Shown: positions 25,526 through 35,661 of the stretch, in pieces | Numbering within the stretch: the stretch's first letter is position 1 | Layout: every line of letters begins with the position of its first letter | Source: Acidobacteriaceae bacterium | GTDB lineage: Bacteria > Acidobacteriota > Terriglobia > Terriglobales > Acidobacteriaceae | DNA length: 60,028 bases | Direction: 5' to 3' | Assembly: GCA_003134655.1 (NCBI GenBank) | Contig: PLBY01000059.1 | Coordinates: 3,147 to 63,174, forward strand | Program-made: the position numbers and the translations under genes | Notes under the pieces: generated by a model | The model's database searches: none | What the model was told of the DNA's origin: nothing | The model's input: only the letters and a program-made list of their open reading frames with translations

Positions 25526-26539
25526 ATGGGAATGACGGGCGATCGCGAAATGGGATTGGCGGTGCCACTTGACCGGTCCAGCGCCGAACTGCGTGGTCAG
25601 TTGCGCATCGGTGGCGTTTCAATCCAGATTGCGGGCAGCCGTGGAACTGATGTGGGTTTCGATTCGGAGCATGAGCCTTTCCGCGTAAGACTAGGCGCTT
25701 CTGATATTGATCTCGGGGTGGGATGGGTTGCGGACCTAGCCCCCACGCCCGGACGTGCGATTTTCGATTCGGGAGCCACCTGGCGGCTCTATCAGCACGA
25801 GGATGGACTTCAATTCGACTTTATTGCCACGGACCGGCCCTATAAGAGACTGTTTGTGGACAGCCTCTTTCGTCGGGCGTCTCTCGAGATGAGCGCGGCG
25901 TACTTCGATGCCTTTCCCCATCTGGCCGATCCCTTGGGCTATCCGTTGGACGAGTTGCTGATCATGCACCGACTCACGCAGGAGAAGGCGATTGAGTTGC
26001 ACAGTTGCGGCATCGTCCGGCCGGATGGGACTGGGAATTTGTTTGTCGGGCATTCCGGGGCGGGGAAGAGTACGACGACGCGGCTTTGGACCGAGCGCGA
26101 GGACGTCGAGATTTTGAGTGATGACCGGATTATCGTGCGAAGGGATGACTCTGTTGACGGGGTAGGGATCCTTCGACTGCGCGACCGCTCGGCTTCGCCG
26201 TGCGGTTGCGCCGCTCAGGATGACAAACCGAAAACAAGTGGCATGCGGATGTATGGAACGCCGTGGCATGGCGAGGCGATGTATGCGTCGCCGGGGAGCG
26301 CGCCGCTGGCGAGGATTTTCATTCTTGAGCATGGGCACGGGAATGTGTTGACGCGGCTTTCTCCGAGCCAGGCGGTGGCGGAATTGTTTGCGCGCAGTTT
26401 TGTGCCGTTTCACAGGCACGAGTACGTCGATTCCGCGCTGGAGTTCTTGCAGGAGCTGGTGGGTGCCGTCCCCTGTTACCACTATGCGTTCGAACCCAAT
26501 GAAGCCGCAGTGGAGAGGATTCTGGAATTCCGTGACTGA
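25526..26539 (+). CDS. HprK-like Ser kinase of peptide cassette
   Basis: A 337-residue protein with an N-terminal beta domain and an HPr-kinase-like C-terminal half: Walker A GHSGAGKSTTTRLW (about residue 173), then ILSDDRIIVRR. Proteins of this type accompany PqqD and peptide genes; in some lasso-peptide clusters a relative phosphorylates the last Ser of the precursor. Here the precursor next door ends in Ser. An in-frame insertion of about 26 residues (VGILRLRDRSASPCG and on) splits the Walker-B side loop just before MYGTPWHGE; it is encoded by a dispersed palindromic repeat. Whether the enzyme is still active is uncertain. Confidence 0.75.
   Translation: MGMTGDREMGLAVPLDRSSAELRGQLRIGGVSIQIAGSRGTDVGFDSEHEPFRVRLGASDIDLGVGWVADLAPTPGRAIFDSGATWRLYQHEDGLQFDFIATDRPYKRLFVDSLFRRASLEMSAAYFDAFPHLADPLGYPLDELLIMHRLTQEKAIELHSCGIVRPDGTGNLFVGHSGAGKSTTTRLWTEREDVEILSDDRIIVRRDDSVDGVGILRLRDRSASPCGCAAQDDKPKTSGMRMYGTPWHGEAMYASPGSAPLARIFILEHGHGNVLTRLSPSQAVAELFARSFVPFHRHEYVDSALEFLQELVGAVPCYHYAFEPNEAAVERILEFRD
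26166..26224. repeat. REP-like palindromic repeat inside a gene
   Basis: The segment runs from GGATCCTTCGACTGCG to CGCTCAGGATGAC. Its reverse complement starts GTCATCCTGAGCG and ends in GGATCC, as does the intergenic repeat at 51549-51590 (GTCATCCCGAGCG to GGATC). Such repeats normally sit between genes; this one lies in frame within the kinase gene. Confidence 0.65.
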
Positions 26540-26576
26540 AGGATCTCTCAACGAACGTCGCGCAGACGGCTTCGGG

Positions 26577-29500
26577 ATGGACGAGGACCGTCCGCGGTCG
26601 AGGCTGTTCGAAGCGATCACCCGGGAAATGCTCAGAGGGGGGAATGGCATTCGTTTTCAGGCGCGCGGGGCCAGCATGTCTCCCGCGATTCGCGATGGTG
26701 AGATTGTGCATGTGAAGTCCGTGGCACCGGCTGAATTGCGCAAAGGAGACATTGTTTTGGTGAAGGGCGAGATGGGATTTCGCTTGCACCGCCTCGTAGT
26801 CGCTGACGCGGAACAGGATGTTTTCATCACGCGCGGCGACTGCGGCCAGCAGGATGATCCTGCAGTCAGTCGAGAAGAGATTGTGGGCCTCGCGGTGGCC
26901 AAAGAGGTGCGGGTGGGGCGAAGGATTGTGCGTGCGAGGCTGAACGGGCTCGGCGGGCGTCTGCTGTGCGGCGCGGCGCGTGGACAAAGTGTGCTCATGA
27001 AGCGGTTGAGCGGAGTGCTGGCTTCGTCGAATCGACTGCGGAGAGATGCCCGAGTATCTCCGATCATTCTCGGGCTGCTGGTAGTATTCGCCGCCACTCT
27101 GGGGAGCGCGCAGGTTGCGGTGGATTCCACGACTTCCGGTTCGGCGACCCTGGCGGGGATCGGCAATCCAACTCTCACCGTGCCTCACACAACGGCTGGT
27201 GCGAATCGTCTGATGCTCGTGGGCGTCTCCATCAACATTACAAATGCACCGACGGCCGGAGTCGTGGGAGTGACGTGGAACGGAACGCCCCTGAGCTTCG
27301 TCGGGGCGCACAACGATGCAGGAGCCACGCGGCGCGTGGAAATGTGGTATTTGCTGGCACCTGCGGTGGGCGCCTTCAACGTGGTCGTCACCGTAAATAT
27401 TCCCGCGGCAGTTCAAGAGGGCGTGGTCGCTGGTGTGACGACATTCACCGGCGCTGATCAGACTGTGCCCCTGGGTACTTTCGTTTCCGCGGACGGTGCG
27501 GGTGGAGCGGCTTCGCAAGCGGACGTGCCCAGCGTAATAAACGGCATGATTCTCGACACGCTGGCGACGGACGGGACACAGACGGTTACTGTGCCGCCCC
27601 CCCAGGTCTCGCAGTGGAATGTGCAGCGAGGAATCAACACCAACCCCGGAGTGAGGGGCGTGGGAACGAGCCGCAGCGGCGCACCCAACGTGCCGATCTC
27701 AGAGACGTTCAGCGGGACCTCGAACTGGTCGCTGGGCGCGGTGTCGGTCAATCCCAGCACTGCGGACATCGGAGTCTCAACCAGTGTCAGCGCGGTGCCG
27801 GTGGGCACGAACTCTGTCTACAACATCACGGTGTTCAATAATGGCCCGTCGCCGGCGACTGGCGTTACGTTGACCGACACGTATGCTGCAGCAGGATTGG
27901 CGCTGGTGTCGGTGACGCCCAGCGCTGGAATCACATGCCCAACAACAGCTCCCACGATAACCTGCAACGTCACGGGTAGTCTCGCCAGCGGAGCGAGTGT
28001 AACGGTCGCCGTCAGGGTATCGACGACTACGGCCGGGTTTTATCCGAATACGGCGCAGGTCACCGATCCCGGCGCACCTACCGACCCGAATACCGGCAAC
28101 AATACTTATGTGGCGCTGGCCCCGGTGGTGAGCGTGGTTTGCTCCGGCGCTGTGCTCGGCGCAGGGGGCACTCTGAGCGGTGTCCAGAATACTTACTATC
28201 CGGGAAACGGAAACGTGGCCAAGGGTGCCACGTCGATTCCCCTGGGGGCTGCGAACGGGACGGGCACGATCGCGAACGGCAGTCTGCTGCTAGTGATCCA
28301 AATGCAGGATGCCAGTATCAACACCGCCAACACTGTTGCGTACGGAAACGGAAGCACGGGCACGGGCTTTACGGCAATCAATAACGCGGGCAATTATGAG
28401 TTCGTGACCGCGACAGGTCCAATCGCCGCGGGTTCGGTGCCCATCAAGGGCGCGGGGCCCACGACCGGTTTGGTGTTCGCGTACACATCGGCGGCGGCGA
28501 CGGGGACCAAGGGAAAGAGTACATATCAAGTGGTCCTGGTGCCGCAGTATTTGTCCGCCACACTGGGAGCGGTCACGGCGGCTCCGTGGAACGGATCGAC
28601 GGGCGGGATTCTGGCACTGGATATCGCGGGACAACTGGATTTGGGTGGAGCGTTGGTACAAGTCGACGGTCAGGGATTCCGAGGCGGCGCCGGAATGCAA
28701 TTGACCGGAGGAGTTGGAGGCGCCACCAATGCGGATTATCGGCAGACCTCTCCCGCTACTTACACGGGCGCAGCGGGTGGCGCGACTGGCATTGATGGCT
28801 CGAAGGGCGAGGGAGTCGCTGGGACGCCGAAGTGGGTGGAGTCCGCCGGGACTTTCCTGCAAACCACGGCCACCATCGGATATCCCAATGGCGTCGGGGA
28901 TGGCAGTATGGCGCGCGGTGCGCCAGGCAACGCGGGGGGAGGCGGAACAGACGGAGACGCCGCCGGCAACAGTCAGAACGCAGGTGGCGGTGGCGGCGGC
29001 AACGGGGGAATGGGCGGGTTCGGTGGCGACTCGTGGAATTCAAACTTCAGCGACGGCGGCGAAGGTGGATCTCCATTTCCCGCGACGATTGACCGCATCT
29101 CAATGGGTGGCGGTGGCGGCGCCGGATCGCGGAACAATTCCGACTTGGATAATCAGGCGAGCAGCGGCGCGGCGGGCGGTGGAATGATCTTTATTCGGGC
29201 CGACAGTCTAACCGGCACCGCGACTCTCACCGCGAATGGCACGAACGCTTACATTGGAACTTCGAACGATGCCGGAGGCGGCGGCGGCGCGGGCGGAACG
29301 ATTGTCGTCCTTACGGCGAATGGCGGCGAGAGCGGGCTGACCTTGCAGGCGAATGGCGGCCGCGGCGGCGATGCGTGGGACACCCAACCGTATAGTCTGG
29401 CCGATCGTCACGGACCGGGGGGCGGTGGCGCGGGCGGAGTCGTTTTCGTTTCGGGCGCTGCGGCCAGCATCAGCGCGCTCGGCGGAGGAAATGGGACGAC

Positions 29501-32500
29501 CCTGACGCCGGGTGTCGCATACGGCGCCACGCCTGGGGCGGCTGGAACTAGTTCAACAAACGCCACGTTGTCGCAGGTGACCGGTATACAGTCCTCGGCG
29601 TTGTGCTCTCCGGACCTGACATTGAGCAAGAGCCACGTGGGCAACTTCACGCGTGGGTCGATCGCCAGCTTCACGATTCCCGTTTCGAACGTCAGCCTTC
29701 TGGGTGCAACCAGCGGAGTGGTGACGGTCAACGACACGCTGCCTTTGGGCCTTACTCCGACGAGCGCATCGGGAACGGGCTGGACGTGCTCGGTATCAGG
29801 GCAGACCGTGAGTTGTACGCGTTCTGACTCGCTGGCAGTCAGCAGCAGCTATCCATCGATTACTGTCAACGCCACTGTGTCGCAGGCAGCTCCTGCCACG
29901 GTGACGAACACCGCTGTGGTCGGCGGCGGAAATGAAGCGAACCTGCTCAACGACATCGCCACCGACACGGCCAATGTGGGTTCCAGCGCCGACATGAGCG
30001 TGACCGATGTGGGCGTGCCGAATCCAGTCGCTGCCGGCGCGAACATTACTTATACGCAGGTCGTCACGAATAACGGACCGAGCGCCGCCGACAATGCGAC
30101 CGTCGTTGCTTCAATCCCTGCAAACACGACGTTGGTGTCCATTGTCGCGCCGGCAGGATGGAGTTGCCTTAACACGGCTGTCGGCGCCACCGGGAACGTG
30201 GTCTGTACCAACGCCAACATGCCCGCGTCGACCGCGGGCACATTTACCGTGGTCGTGAAGGTCACTGCGGGCACGGCAAATGGAACTGTCATCACCGGGA
30301 CTGTGTCGGTGGGTTCCTCGACGATCGATCCCATTGCTTCGAACAACAAAGCCCAAGTCACGACGCTTGTGGGCGCGACTGGTCCAAACCTGTCGGTGAC
30401 GAACGTTGCCGCGCCAATTCCGGTGCTGGCTGGCAACACGATTACCTACACCCAGGTGGTGACTAATACCGGTACCACGGCCATAACCGGTGGTACGTTC
30501 ACCGAGACGGATGTGCCGGCGGCGAATCTCACATTCGTGTCCGTTACCCCTCCGGCAGGGTGGACTTGCGCAGGGTTTCCGGTGAGCCCTTGCACGAACC
30601 CGAGCGTGGGCGCAGGTGTCGCAGGAACATTTACGGTCATCTATAGGGTCAACGTCGGAACGGCCAGCGGTACCGTTATCACGGATACGGCCACGGTGAA
30701 TGCGACCAACCAGTCGTACGGATCAAACTCCGCAGTAGCGACTGACATCGTCGCGGGCGCAGCCCAGGCCGATCTTGTGCTGACCACGGCGGGATCGCCC
30801 TCGACCGTACTCGCCGGGAATGACATCACGTATACGCAGACCGTGACGAACAGCGGTCCGGTAGCGGCAACGAATGCGAATTTCACCGAGGCGACGCCCC
30901 TCAACACTACGTTCCAGTCGGTCGTGGCGCCGGCAGGATGGACGTGTACGGCGCCAGCGGTGGGCTCCACAGGAACTGTTAACTGCACCGATCCGAGCCT
31001 GGCAGTAGGAGCAACCGCCAACATCGTGGTAGTGGTGAACGTCGCTGCGAGTGTGGTCGCACCCACAATTACCGCGACGTCCACTCTGAATGCGACGAAC
31101 TCGGTGAACACCAGCACCACTACCGTCGTTACGAACGTCAAGGCGAGTTGCGACCTGACGGTGACGAACAGTGGGAGCCCAAGTCCAGTGACGGCCGGCT
31201 CCAACATCACGTACACCCAAACCGTATTCAATCACGGACCCAGCAATTGCAGTACTGCCACGTTGACGGAAGCGACGCCAGCGAACACAACCTTTGTGTC
31301 TGTGGCCGTAGTGACTACGGGCGGAGGAACGTGGACCTGTCCGAACTCGGCGCCGGTGAGTTGCACGAACCCGAGCGTCCCGCCAGGCTCTACCGCAACG
31401 ATCACGGCTATTTACAACGTAGCTGCTGGAACCACCGCGGGAACCATCATTACGGACACGGACACGGCTACTACCACGACGAACGACACCAACCTGTTGG
31501 ACAACTCCGCGACGGTGAACATCGCGGTCGCGTCCGGCACGCAGGCGGATCTTAGCGTGACCAACTCGGGCAGTCCCAATCCGGTGACGGCCGGCAATAA
31601 CATTACTTATACCCAGAGCGTGACGAACAACGGTCCGGCGACCGCCAACGCTCCTGTGTTTACCGAAACGCTCCCCGCGAATACTTCACTGGTGTCACTG
31701 ACGGGACCGGCGGGGTGGACGTGCGCTGGCCTCACCTGTACAGACACAACGATCATGGCGGCCGGCACCACTGCGAACTTTACCTTCGTGGTGAAGGTGA
31801 ACACGACGGTAGCCCAGGGATCGACCATCACCCAAACGGATTCTGTTTCCTCGACGACCGTCGATCCGAACAGCGGTAACAACAGCGCCACGGTGAACAC
31901 TCAGGTTGCAGACTCAGCTGACCTTTCGATTACGAATACGCCCAGCCCTGTCCCGGTGTTGGCGAATACCCATATTACGTACACCCAAGTCGTGACCAAC
32001 AACGGCCCCAGTGCGGCGACGTCGGTGACTCTGAGCAACGCGCTCCCGGCGAACACCATCTCTGTATCACTCACCGGGCCGGCGGGATGGACCTGTACCC
32101 TGATTACACTGATCTGCACTGACCCGAGTCTCGCCCCCGGCGCCCCGGCGACCATTACATACGTGGTGAACGTGAATGCCGGCACGGCTGCCGGAACCCC
32201 GATCAATGAAACGGCGAGGGTCAGTTCCTCGGTTACCGATCCAGTCCTCAGCAACAACACCGCCATCGCTGCAGACGTGGTTGCTACCGCGGCGCAAGCC
32301 GATCTAGTCACGACGAATACTCCATCCGTCACTTCGGTGGCGGCGGGCAGCAACGTCACCTATACCCAGAGCGTGACGAATCTTGGTCCGGCGGTCACCA
32401 CTGCGGGGATGACCTTTACGCAGACCACTCCGCCCAACACCAACTTCCAGTCGATGACTCCTCCGGCGGGATGGACCTGCGGAACTCTTCCCCCCGTGGG

Positions 32501-35500
32501 CGGTACTGGCACGATCACCTGCACTCTTGCTGGTTCTCTGGCCGTCAACGGAACTGCTACTTTTTCACTGGTCTTGCAGGTGAATGCGGGAACCCCGTCG
32601 GGAACGAGCATCACCGATACGGCTACGGCCACAGCCGCCAATATGCCTCCCGGCATCACGACCAACACCGCGAGCGCCACCGTGGTGGTTGCCAATGCCA
32701 ACAGCGCGGATATGGCCATTGTGAAGATCGGAAGTCCGAATCCGGTGACGGAAGGAACTCCGCTGACTTATACGCTGACCGTGACCAACAATGGTCCGGC
32801 GTCCGCGACGAATGTGACGGTGACCGACACGCTGCCTTCGGCGGTGACCTATCTTTCGACGAGCACAACCCAGGGCTCGTGTTCCGAGGCCGGCGGAACC
32901 GTAACCTGCCTGCTGGGACCGATGGCGAACGCGGCCACCGCGACGATATCGATTCTGACCATGCCCAACGCGCCGGGAATAGTAACGAACACCGCCACCG
33001 TCTCGGCAGACCAGACCGATCCGAACCTGGCCAACAATACCTCGACACAGAGCGAGACCATTACGGCGCCGACCAGAATTACGCTGCAGTCGTTTTCGGC
33101 TCATTTCGCAACCGACAAAAATGGCGCGAACCGCGTTGTGTTGACGTGGAAGACCGGCGGAGAAGCGCACAACCTGGGCTTCAATGTATACCGCGAGCAG
33201 AACGGAAACCGGGTGCGCACGAATCCGTCGATGATTGCAGGATCGGCGCTGCTCATGAGCGGTGCGCTCCCCAAGCATGCAGGCCGGAGCTATGCCTGGA
33301 TTGATCCTTCAGCGGGAGTGACCGGAGCCTCCTACTGGCTGGAAGATATTGACGTGAACGGCACGCGCACCATCCACGGGCCGGTCTCCGTTTCAGCGGG
33401 AATGCAGGCCGGAAGCGAAGCCTCTGCATCTGAGACTCGAATGCTGAGCCAGATGAACCAGGCGCAACCGCCGACACCAGGCAGTCAGGAAAGCCATACG
33501 GTCGAGACTCTGCCGTTGGCATCCGCGCCGACACCCAGCCAGATCCAAAAGCAATACGAACTCGCCGCGCATCCGGCAGTCAAGATTTACGCGCGGCACG
33601 AGGGCTGGTATCGCGTCACCCAACCCGATCTGGTAAAGGCCGGACTTGATCCGAACGTCGATCCAGCGCTATTGCATCTCTACGCCGAAGCCACCGAGCA
33701 GCCTCTGCAGATTACGGGTGCGACGGCAGGTCCGGGAGGCTTCGGGCCGCAAGCCGCTATCAATTTCTACGGCACGGGAATCAACACTGTCTTCTCTGGC
33801 ACTCGCGTCTACTGGCTGGTCGCGGGCGAAGGTCGAGGTCCGCGGATTCCAATTCTCCCGGTTTCGACGGGGTCGAATCAGCCCCCGGCCAGTTACTCTG
33901 CGACGGTGGAACTGCAGCAGCACACCATCTACTTTGCGGCGCTGCTCACCTGGAATGACGAGAACTTCTTTGGCGCGTTGGTCTCGCCCACTCCAGTGGA
34001 GCAATTGCTCGAAGTGCCGCACCTCGATGTTTCTTCCACGCAAGCAGCGCGCCTTGAAGTCGTGCTGCAGGGCGTCATCACGGCCTTCCCCCACGATGTC
34101 ACAGTTGTCTTGAATGGAACTTCCCTGGGAGACGTAGTCTTCACCGGGCAGGATAAAGGCAAGTTGAACGTCACGATTCCGCCCGGCGTCCTGCAGCCGT
34201 GGAGCAACACCGTTACGCTCACCGCGCAAAATGGAGACTACGATACCAGCCTGGTCGACTACATCCGCATTTCCTATCCGCACCTGTATGTCGCGGACAA
34301 CGATCAGTTGAAGTTCACTGGACGCGCTGGTGACGAAGTCACAGTGAGAAATTTCGACAGTGCGCCAACGGTGCTCGATATTACCGACCCGAATCGTCCA
34401 GTTCAGCTGACGCCGCAAGTCGTTTCCATGAATGGCAAGTATGAGATTGCGGTGCACGTGCCGTTCATTACCACGAATCCGTCAGCTCCGGTGCGGCATA
34501 CGCTGCTGGCAGTTGCCGACGATCGAGTTGCATCCGCCGCGGGCGTGTGGGCGAACCATCCGTCGAAGTGGCACAGCGCGCAGGCCGGCGCTGACATTGC
34601 CATGGTCACCTACGGTCCGTTCGCGGGAGCCTTGGCGCCGATGGTCCAAGCCCACCAGGCGGAAGGGAAGTCGTCGGTGGTAGTGCCCGTCAACGATCTC
34701 TACGACGAGTTCAACTTCGGTGAGCGCACTCCATTTGCGATCAAACAGTTCCTGAAGACTGCGAATCAGAGCTGGAAGAAACCGCCGACGTACCTGTTGT
34801 TGAACGGGCGGGCCTCGCTCGACCCGAGGAACTACCTGGGCTTTGGCAACCTGGACCTGGTCCCGACACGCATCGTACCCTCCGCCAGTCTGATGACGGC
34901 ATCGGACGACTGGTTCTCGGATTTCGCCGGCAATGGCATGCCAACCATCCCCACCGGCCGCTTGCCGGTCAGCACCGTGGATGAAGCCACTACCGTGGCC
35001 GGAAAGATCGCGACGTATGAGGGACAGTCGACCAACGGCTCGTGGACCGCGAACGCGCTCATGGTCGCCGACAAAGACGACACCGAAAGCTTCACACAAG
35101 ACAGCCAGACCGTGCAGGCGAAGCTGCCGGCAACCATTCAGGTCACGGACGTATTTGTCGATACCGTGGGCACGACCGGGGCACGAGCAGACATCCTCAG
35201 CGCGATCAATTCGGGCCAGCTGCTGGTGAACTACCTCGGTCACGGCTCGGAAGAGCAGTGGTCCGGATCCGATATCTTCGACACTACTTCGGTGAGTTCC
35301 TTGACCAATGGGTCGCAGCTCCCGGTCTTCCTGATCATGGACTGTCTCAACGGATTCTTCCAGGATGTGTACGCGGAGCCGCTGGGCGTCACGCTGATGC
35401 TAGCGTCAAATGGCGGAGCCGTGGCGGTGCTGGCCTCTTCCGGACTGAACCAGCCTTCACCGCAAACCAATCTCGATGCCCTGGTCGTGCAGAATGCCTT

Positions 35501-35645
35501 GACCGCCAAAGGAACGACGTTGGGTAATGCGATTCTCAAAGCGAAGTCGCACATCGGCGACCCGGACGTGCGCCGCACGTTCATCCTGTTTGGCGATCCG
35601 GCGATGCAGGTAAAGCAGTCATCCGCGACAGCAGCAGGGCGCTAA
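26577..35645 (+). CDS. S26 peptidase-DUF11 repeats-gingipain fusion
   Basis: One frame of 3022 codons from ATG 26577 (GTG 26532 possible). About residues 10-120 form an S24/S26 signal-peptidase-like domain (RGASMSPAIRDGE with the Ser, LHRLV, ITRGDC). At 161-180 is a membrane or signal segment (SPIILGLLVVFAATLGSAQ); an ATG at 26997 in front of it would give a separate secreted protein. Then come a beta domain, one DUF11-like repeat, a Gly-rich region (520-1010), nine more DUF11-like repeats (1012-2160), an FN3-like domain and a C25 gingipain protease at the end, with His2889 in NYLGHGS and Cys2923 in IMDCLNG. It closes the peptide cassette. Whether it is one protein or two read from internal starts is open. 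Confidence 0.8.
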   Translation: MDEDRPRSRLFEAITREMLRGGNGIRFQARGASMSPAIRDGEIVHVKSVAPAELRKGDIVLVKGEMGFRLHRLVVADAEQDVFITRGDCGQQDDPAVSREEIVGLAVAKEVRVGRRIVRARLNGLGGRLLCGAARGQSVLMKRLSGVLASSNRLRRDARVSPIILGLLVVFAATLGSAQVAVDSTTSGSATLAGIGNPTLTVPHTTAGANRLMLVGVSINITNAPTAGVVGVTWNGTPLSFVGAHNDAGATRRVEMWYLLAPAVGAFNVVVTVNIPAAVQEGVVAGVTTFTGADQTVPLGTFVSADGAGGAASQADVPSVINGMILDTLATDGTQTVTVPPPQVSQWNVQRGINTNPGVRGVGTSRSGAPNVPISETFSGTSNWSLGAVSVNPSTADIGVSTSVSAVPVGTNSVYNITVFNNGPSPATGVTLTDTYAAAGLALVSVTPSAGITCPTTAPTITCNVTGSLASGASVTVAVRVSTTTAGFYPNTAQVTDPGAPTDPNTGNNTYVALAPVVSVVCSGAVLGAGGTLSGVQNTYYPGNGNVAKGATSIPLGAANGTGTIANGSLLLVIQMQDASINTANTVAYGNGSTGTGFTAINNAGNYEFVTATGPIAAGSVPIKGAGPTTGLVFAYTSAAATGTKGKSTYQVVLVPQYLSATLGAVTAAPWNGSTGGILALDIAGQLDLGGALVQVDGQGFRGGAGMQLTGGVGGATNADYRQTSPATYTGAAGGATGIDGSKGEGVAGTPKWVESAGTFLQTTATIGYPNGVGDGSMARGAPGNAGGGGTDGDAAGNSQNAGGGGGGNGGMGGFGGDSWNSNFSDGGEGGSPFPATIDRISMGGGGGAGSRNNSDLDNQASSGAAGGGMIFIRADSLTGTATLTANGTNAYIGTSNDAGGGGGAGGTIVVLTANGGESGLTLQANGGRGGDAWDTQPYSLADRHGPGGGGAGGVVFVSGAAASISALGGGNGTTLTPGVAYGATPGAAGTSSTNATLSQVTGIQSSALCSPDLTLSKSHVGNFTRGSIASFTIPVSNVSLLGATSGVVTVNDTLPLGLTPTSASGTGWTCSVSGQTVSCTRSDSLAVSSSYPSITVNATVSQAAPATVTNTAVVGGGNEANLLNDIATDTANVGSSADMSVTDVGVPNPVAAGANITYTQVVTNNGPSAADNATVVASIPANTTLVSIVAPAGWSCLNTAVGATGNVVCTNANMPASTAGTFTVVVKVTAGTANGTVITGTVSVGSSTIDPIASNNKAQVTTLVGATGPNLSVTNVAAPIPVLAGNTITYTQVVTNTGTTAITGGTFTETDVPAANLTFVSVTPPAGWTCAGFPVSPCTNPSVGAGVAGTFTVIYRVNVGTASGTVITDTATVNATNQSYGSNSAVATDIVAGAAQADLVLTTAGSPSTVLAGNDITYTQTVTNSGPVAATNANFTEATPLNTTFQSVVAPAGWTCTAPAVGSTGTVNCTDPSLAVGATANIVVVVNVAASVVAPTITATSTLNATNSVNTSTTTVVTNVKASCDLTVTNSGSPSPVTAGSNITYTQTVFNHGPSNCSTATLTEATPANTTFVSVAVVTTGGGTWTCPNSAPVSCTNPSVPPGSTATITAIYNVAAGTTAGTIITDTDTATTTTNDTNLLDNSATVNIAVASGTQADLSVTNSGSPNPVTAGNNITYTQSVTNNGPATANAPVFTETLPANTSLVSLTGPAGWTCAGLTCTDTTIMAAGTTANFTFVVKVNTTVAQGSTITQTDSVSSTTVDPNSGNNSATVNTQVADSADLSITNTPSPVPVLANTHITYTQVVTNNGPSAATSVTLSNALPANTISVSLTGPAGWTCTLITLICTDPSLAPGAPATITYVVNVNAGTAAGTPINETARVSSSVTDPVLSNNTAIAADVVATAAQADLVTTNTPSVTSVAAGSNVTYTQSVTNLGPAVTTAGMTFTQTTPPNTNFQSMTPPAGWTCGTLPPVGGTGTITCTLAGSLAVNGTATFSLVLQVNAGTPSGTSITDTATATAANMPPGITTNTASATVVVANANSADMAIVKIGSPNPVTEGTPLTYTLTVTNNGPASATNVTVTDTLPSAVTYLSTSTTQGSCSEAGGTVTCLLGPMANAATATISILTMPNAPGIVTNTATVSADQTDPNLANNTSTQSETITAPTRITLQSFSAHFATDKNGANRVVLTWKTGGEAHNLGFNVYREQNGNRVRTNPSMIAGSALLMSGALPKHAGRSYAWIDPSAGVTGASYWLEDIDVNGTRTIHGPVSVSAGMQAGSEASASETRMLSQMNQAQPPTPGSQESHTVETLPLASAPTPSQIQKQYELAAHPAVKIYARHEGWYRVTQPDLVKAGLDPNVDPALLHLYAEATEQPLQITGATAGPGGFGPQAAINFYGTGINTVFSGTRVYWLVAGEGRGPRIPILPVSTGSNQPPASYSATVELQQHTIYFAALLTWNDENFFGALVSPTPVEQLLEVPHLDVSSTQAARLEVVLQGVITAFPHDVTVVLNGTSLGDVVFTGQDKGKLNVTIPPGVLQPWSNTVTLTAQNGDYDTSLVDYIRISYPHLYVADNDQLKFTGRAGDEVTVRNFDSAPTVLDITDPNRPVQLTPQVVSMNGKYEIAVHVPFITTNPSAPVRHTLLAVADDRVASAAGVWANHPSKWHSAQAGADIAMVTYGPFAGALAPMVQAHQAEGKSSVVVPVNDLYDEFNFGERTPFAIKQFLKTANQSWKKPPTYLLLNGRASLDPRNYLGFGNLDLVPTRIVPSASLMTASDDWFSDFAGNGMPTIPTGRLPVSTVDEATTVAGKIATYEGQSTNGSWTANALMVADKDDTESFTQDSQTVQAKLPATIQVTDVFVDTVGTTGARADILSAINSGQLLVNYLGHGSEEQWSGSDIFDTTSVSSLTNGSQLPVFLIMDCLNGFFQDVYAEPLGVTLMLASNGGAVAVLASSGLNQPSPQTNLDALVVQNALTAKGTTLGNAILKAKSHIGDPDVRRTFILFGDPAMQVKQSSATAAGR

Positions 35646-35661
35646 ACCGCCGGCCTTCTCG

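Noticed and set aside
30641..31231. Series of long minus-strand frames across the DUF11 repeats, looking like Val/Thr-rich repeats.
   Set aside because: They mirror the repeated codons of the plus-strand gene; regular Thr/Val/Ala codons read in reverse give pseudo-repeats.
29611..33060. Regular DNA periodicity that could suggest a tandem or CRISPR-type repeat.
   Set aside because: Units are about 380 bases, diverged and in frame; they encode protein domains, not short identical repeats with spacers.
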